Positions 12,501-18,500 of a stretch of 64,000 bases of DNA are shown here, piece after piece. The position numbers and the translations under genes are program-made. The notes under the pieces were generated by a model. That model was given only the letters and a program-made list of their open reading frames with translations. It was not told where the DNA came from and searched no databases. Source of the DNA: Oegoconia quadripuncta (Eukaryota > Arthropoda > Insecta > Lepidoptera > Autostichidae); NCBI GenBank assembly GCA_949316235.1, contig OX438755.1:21413151-21477150 (forward strand). Reading direction: 5' to 3'. The stretch's first letter is position 1; each line of letters opens with the position of its first letter.

Positions 12501-15500
12501 CAACCGAGTTGACCCCAACACAGCAAGTCAAGAGGGCCATCCCCCCGAACCTGGCGGCCAGCTCGCCACCAGGGATTTGGAGGAGCACATAGCCCCAGTT
12601 GAAGGATGATAAGATCACGCTCTGAATTTGTAGGTTCCAGGTGAAGGTCTGTAGGAAAAAGAGAATTGAAATTGTCGCCGCTTTTTAAAACGCTATAGTC
12701 TTAACCGGTAACCACAGATTATATGATTAATAGTACGGTCATGTGCGACATACCCTCATGTGAAATCTATTGCGACGATATTTTAAATCAGCATAGGCCT
12801 CCCACTTTAAGCAACTATAGGCTTGTGTTGTTAATACCAGATGGTTGATATACTACATAAATACATTTTCTTTTTTTTTGTATGTTAATACTTATTTAAA
12901 TGGAAACATCCATAACTCAGGTACACATGTCTGTATTCATCATACAAACATATGCCCCTCGCGGGATTCGAACCCGCAACCTTTTGTTTCTAACCACTAC
13001 ACCAAACAGGGCGTGTGTATGTTACCCATTATCCAGTAACCATAGTAGCTTTGGGGCTAAATAATTAGGTTCTGTTTACATTTCTTAGTGGCTATCCCCA
13101 CAGACTATATCGAATTTTGTAGAATACATACATTAACATTGGTGTCGTCAGTCATGGCAACGATAGCCATGCTCATGCAGACCCTGATGGAGTAGATCAG
13201 CACCATGCCGAGGAACAGCATGAAGGCCTGGAAATGGCGGACCCCGAGTAGAGCCTCTGGAAATATAATGGTGTTTGCATTCGTTTCCGATTAGCGAAGA
13301 TATTCAATGTCTGGCGAGGTCACTCTTTGGATGGCTGACCATTAGTGGCACTTTAATACGAGTGTTTCTATAATAATAAATAATAAATATCTTTGCAGAC
13401 AGCGCCATCTAGTTCCACACTAAGCAACTAGGCTTGTATTATGGACACCAGATGGTTGATACACAAATACATTTTTTTTTGTAAATAAATGCATAAATAA
13501 ACGAAAAACATCCATAACTCGGGAACACATGTCTGTATTCATCATACAAACTTATGCCCATAGCGGGATTCGAACCCGCGACCTTTTGGTATAGCAATCA
13601 GAATTTTTAACCACTACACCAAACAGGTCGTCGTATGCTATGCTTTAAATACGTCGGTCCAGGAGTGGCCTACGGGGCAGTTTAAAAACATTGACTATTA
13701 AGTGGCCACTGGTCAATCCACCTACCCACACTGGCCCAGCGTGGCTCATAATGGGCTATACTCTCTCTCATTGAGAGGAGGTCGTTACCCAACAATGATG
13801 ACCTGTAAGGCTGATAATGTTGTTGTTTTTATGGTGGACCTTTTTTTTTTATGCACAACGGGTTAGTACTTGACCTCAATCACACTTGATGTTAAGTGAA
13901 GAAGAGGTCGAAGGTGGAAGCGTACTGACCCGGAAAGCCCAACCCATTTGGGGGACTGGCTATCTTATCTCTGACAACCGGAACACAATAATGCTATGGC
14001 TGCGTGCTTACCCCTCTGCCAGTACAGGTACCTATCTCGAGCCAAATACCTTGCGCATTGCAATCGGCCTTCGTCTTGGTGTTGGGATCTGTTCTCCTCA
14101 CAGGTGCGTTTGCGGTAGTGACGTCGACTCTTTGGGCCTTCACGGACTATGTTGCCAAAAGAGTGCCGGACGTTTTTCCCGTCACGCGGCTATAAACGAC
14201 ATTATCCGCCGTTCTCTTGTCTCCGTCAACGTACCTGCTGTTCTTGAACCGAATGGTATTTTACGGGACGACGGCAAGAGACCGGACGGAATGACCTTGA
14301 TTCCTTGGAGTATGGGTCGGGCCTTAGTGTGGGATGCCACTTGTGTTGACACTCTCGCCCCGTCTCACCTCCAAGGAACCTCAAGGAGGTCAGGTGCAGC
14401 CGCCGAGACGGCGGAAAACATCAAAATTCACAAATATAGAGACATCGGTTCCGAATATATTTTCCTAGCTTTCGGAGTCGAAACTTTAGGTCCTTGGGGG
14501 CCGAGCGCTCTTAAATTTTTCTTTGATATTTCAAAGCGCTTAGTCGATGTCACTGGTGACCCGAGAGCTGGTTGTTTCCTCGCCCAACGCTTAAGTATCT
14601 GCATACAATAGGGCTAAAACAGCCCTATGCACATGCAGTCGTCTGGCAGGACTAAAATGGGGTCTCAATCCCAAAATCGTCCTATGGCTCTATACAGCCA
14701 TTGTGAGGCCAATGATAACGTATGCCTCAGTCGTTTGGCACAGCAAGACCACCCAGACGACTGCAATCTCTAAACTTAACAGTCTACAAAGAACTGCTTG
14801 TTTAATAGCCACGGGAGCCATGTCGACCTCACCGGGAGCAGCTCTAAACGCATTGCTCGACCTTCCACCCCTACACCTCTTCATCAAGAGCGAAGTCGGT
14901 GCTAGCATGCTAAGAGTATTGAACCATTCGAGGAAGAACTGGCTCTCCCAGTCACTGAGAACTCTCCAAAGCTCGGTACTGGAGGACCGAATTCTAGGCA
15001 TGGTGACCGACGCCATGATTCCTAAGTACGAATTCTGCAGGCTATTCACAGTAGAAATTCCTCATAGAGAGGACTGGTTAACCGAACGAATTACTTGGAA
15101 ACCCGGGAGCCTAAAATGGTACACCGATGGCTCTAAGTCAGGTAGTGACGTTGGCTGTGGAGTATATGGAGAGCAGCCTAGATTCAAAACCAGTACTAAT
15201 CTTGGGAAACATGCCTCCATATTCCAAGCAGAGGTATACGCCATATTAGAGTGTGCGGAAATCATTCTACACAAACGCTACGTCAACCATACCATCTACA
15301 TCCACTCAGATAGCCAGGCGGCTCTTTTGGCCCTAGACTCAGACAAAATTGTCTCAAGGCTGGTTGAAAACTGCAGGCTTACTTTAAATACCCTGTGCAA
15401 AACAAACAGGGTCTTTCTTCGTTGGGTCCCGGGGCACGCAGGCATCGAAGGCAACGAAAAAGCCGACGAACTAGCGAAATTGGGGGCTAGCGGATCCCAG

Positions 15501-18500
15501 TACGGCCCTGAGCCTTTCTGCGGCATCTCAAAAAGCCTAATTCGTTTTACCCTAAGGAACCGGTGCACCCAAGCAGCTCTTAAACTCTGGACGAACACGC
15601 CAGGTTTAACACACTCCAAATCACTAATCAAAGCCTTCAACAAGAAGGCGGCCGGCGAAGCGCTGGCACTCAGTAGGAACAATTTACGCATTCTCACAAG
15701 GGCACTAACGGGCCACTGCTGTCTGAGCAAACACATGCTCAACATAGGGCTCCGAGAAACAGGAATGTGCAGATTTTGCCTCCTCGCAGAGGAAACACCT
15801 GCACATCTGCTGTGTGAATGTGGCCCGCTAATGCGTAAACGCAATATCCACCTGGACAGCCACTTATTACACCCGGATGAGATAAAAACCATCGGTGCCA
15901 GGAAAATTATCCAATTCCTCAAAGAGGCAAACCTGAGCAACGAACTGTAGGTTAGTGGCGATCACAATAGATCGGCAACGGTCGCAGTGATACAGGTCTC
16001 CGTTGACCTGCAACAGCCACATACACATACAATACAATACAATCTGCATACAACGAGGAAACGCCGCCAGCGTTTTGGGTACCTTGCCTCGCGGCCCCAA
16101 TTTTTTACATTTGTTCTAGTTTATATTTAAATTCCATCTCTTTATTTGTTACTGTTTTTAAACAATGCTATTAACATTTTGTATATCTTACTCTTAAGTA
16201 TCACTGTAATTGTTTTCTGTGTATGCAATAAAGTGTTAAATAAATAAATATATAAATAAACATTGCTGCTTGGCGGCAGATTTAGATAAGCCTTCCTTTG
16301 TATATATGAGGGAATATCGTAAAGCACGTATATAGTTCGACCTTCCACCTTCGACCTCATCTCCACTTAACATCAGGTGTGATTGAGGTCAAGTACGAAC
16401 CCGTCGTGCATAAAAAAAAAAAAAAAAAAAAAGTTCTAAAAAGTTAGTGGATGTAAAACAAACCGATGTTTGTTCATTTCACAAAATTTGGTCTTAAAAG
16501 TGGAATGGAATACCGTGCGGGATAAACCCTCTTAAAACGTGCATATGAATAGATATTTTGTACAAAAAATTATTTGTTTTTTCCAGACAATTTTAAGGTG
16601 GAAAGTCCCTTGGAAATGTGTTTAATGTAACGTTTTTGGGTAAGGTTTAGATTGGGTAATTATTATTCACACGTGGCGCGACGTAACGTGTTACGGTCGC
16701 GGCCACGTGGACTATAACACGTGTCAAGTGTGCGTAGTGCGACATTTCCTCCGATTTTATCTTTACTTATCGCGTTTACGTTTAAATCTAGGCGTGGGGA
16801 GGGATTCCACCCGTATATAGTTAATATACCGAACATTCGCACTAAGAAGTTCGATTCTTCATTCATCATCCGAACAGCCAAGGCATGGAACTCCGTCCCG
16901 GCGTCAGTCTTTCCTGAATCCTACAACCTTGGGATCTTCAAGAGCAGAGTGAATAGGCATTTACTGGGATCGCATGCTTCATCTTCCACCACATGAGACA
17001 TCTTCCATCAGGTGAGATTGTGGTCATACGGAAAATCAGTCAATCATAAAAAAAAAGTAAAAATGACTAATGAATGAAACTGGGTAAGTGCGTGTCGGGC
17101 CACAATGTAGGGTTTCGTGCTTGACGTCAGAATATGCGGATTTAGAATAGGATTTTTTGTTGTATGCTTAATACATGTCAACGGAAAGTACATTTTATAA
17201 GTTTTTCGAATATTTACCAGTAATAGTTTTACTTTTAACTTGATTATATAACTGATGTAACTTGAAAAAATTTACATCAGTTGTAGGTAACAACTGATGT
17301 AAATTTTTTCACGTATCCAAAATCAACTGGTTAGCTTTTCGGGACTTTCGAGTCGACTCTATCAAATATAATACTTTAACCGAAATAGTCCCGCTGGTAC
17401 CGATCGGTACCACCCAATAGCGCATACTAACAAGCCCCGCTGGTACCGATCGGTACCAGTCGACCCGACCCAACTTTGAATTTTCAACTCGTGCCGCTCT
17501 CAGGTAGGTACTCTGTAATCAACAGGTTATTATTTGTTTAGTAATATAATACCTGACCTGATTTGTTTATAGTTATGCGGCTCTGTTATTCAAAAGGCCA
17601 AAACAGTTTACAGAAAGAGATTAGACGCAATAGTACGTGAACCGGTGGTTATCTGAGACCGTGTAATTTGATCCCTTTGAGTGCGCACGGGAGGCGGGTC
17701 TGGGGATGTGGTGACGTAATCGGCCAAGGACTTTACATGTTGTGTAAAATCTTGGTATATCTTAAACGAAAAACTGTCTAAGATAACCTCTAACGTTGTT
17801 GAACGACCTATCCAACGACACACGATGGGGTACAAAAATAAAAGACAATTCATCCCCACTTTACGTTTTTGGCTTGGGCGTAGTCGGGTAAAGTACCTAT
17901 AGCATTAACAACTATCCGCTCTGGAGGCATTGCCCACTTCTTCATAGAAATCCACAATTTCATAGATATTCAAATTTAACCGCCTCCGTGGCTCAATGTA
18001 AACAACATTGGGTTTACGATTCGGAGGTCACGGGTTCGATCCCCAGCGGTGTACATGTTTAAGTACTCGGTTTGGTTGGTGGTAGGGCATTTTAAATGTC
18101 CGCCTGGCTAGCTACCATCATCTTATCTAAATCTGCCGCAAAACAGCAATGTTAATAGCATTGTTGTGTTCCGGTTGTCAGAGATAAGATAGCCAGTCCC
18201 CCAAATGTGTTGGGATTTCCGGGTCAGTACGCTTCCACCTTCGACCTCATCTTCACTTAACATCAGGTGTGATTGAGGTCAAGTACGAACCCGTCGTGCA
18301 TAAAAAAAATTGAAATTCTCGAAAATAACCGCCATTATATTATTTATGTACTATTTATAATTAGCTTAAGCTCCACAAGTACAGGTCAGAGCGATTATTT
18401 GCTCCGTATTCAAAATAAATATTTATTTTTCGGTTAGTATGGTTTAGTTTTGGCATTATCATAAAAACTTAGGCCCGTATTGCAGAATGTTACTCAAGCA

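Larger units (their letters stand above)
13992..16257 (+). mobile_element. 5'-truncated retroelement 3' end (nuclease-like C-terminal module), split by an I-type LINE
   Basis: Coding at about 13995-14608, interrupted by a LINE (14609-16041), resuming 16054-16100, then an AT-rich 3' region with AATAAA at about 16230 and an (AAATA)n-like tail. It interrupts a minus-strand SINE whose parts lie at 13842-13990 and 16258-16290. Confidence 0.7.

Noticed and set aside
15296..15940. 214-residue minus-strand frame
   Set aside because: Antisense shadow of the LINE RNase H region.
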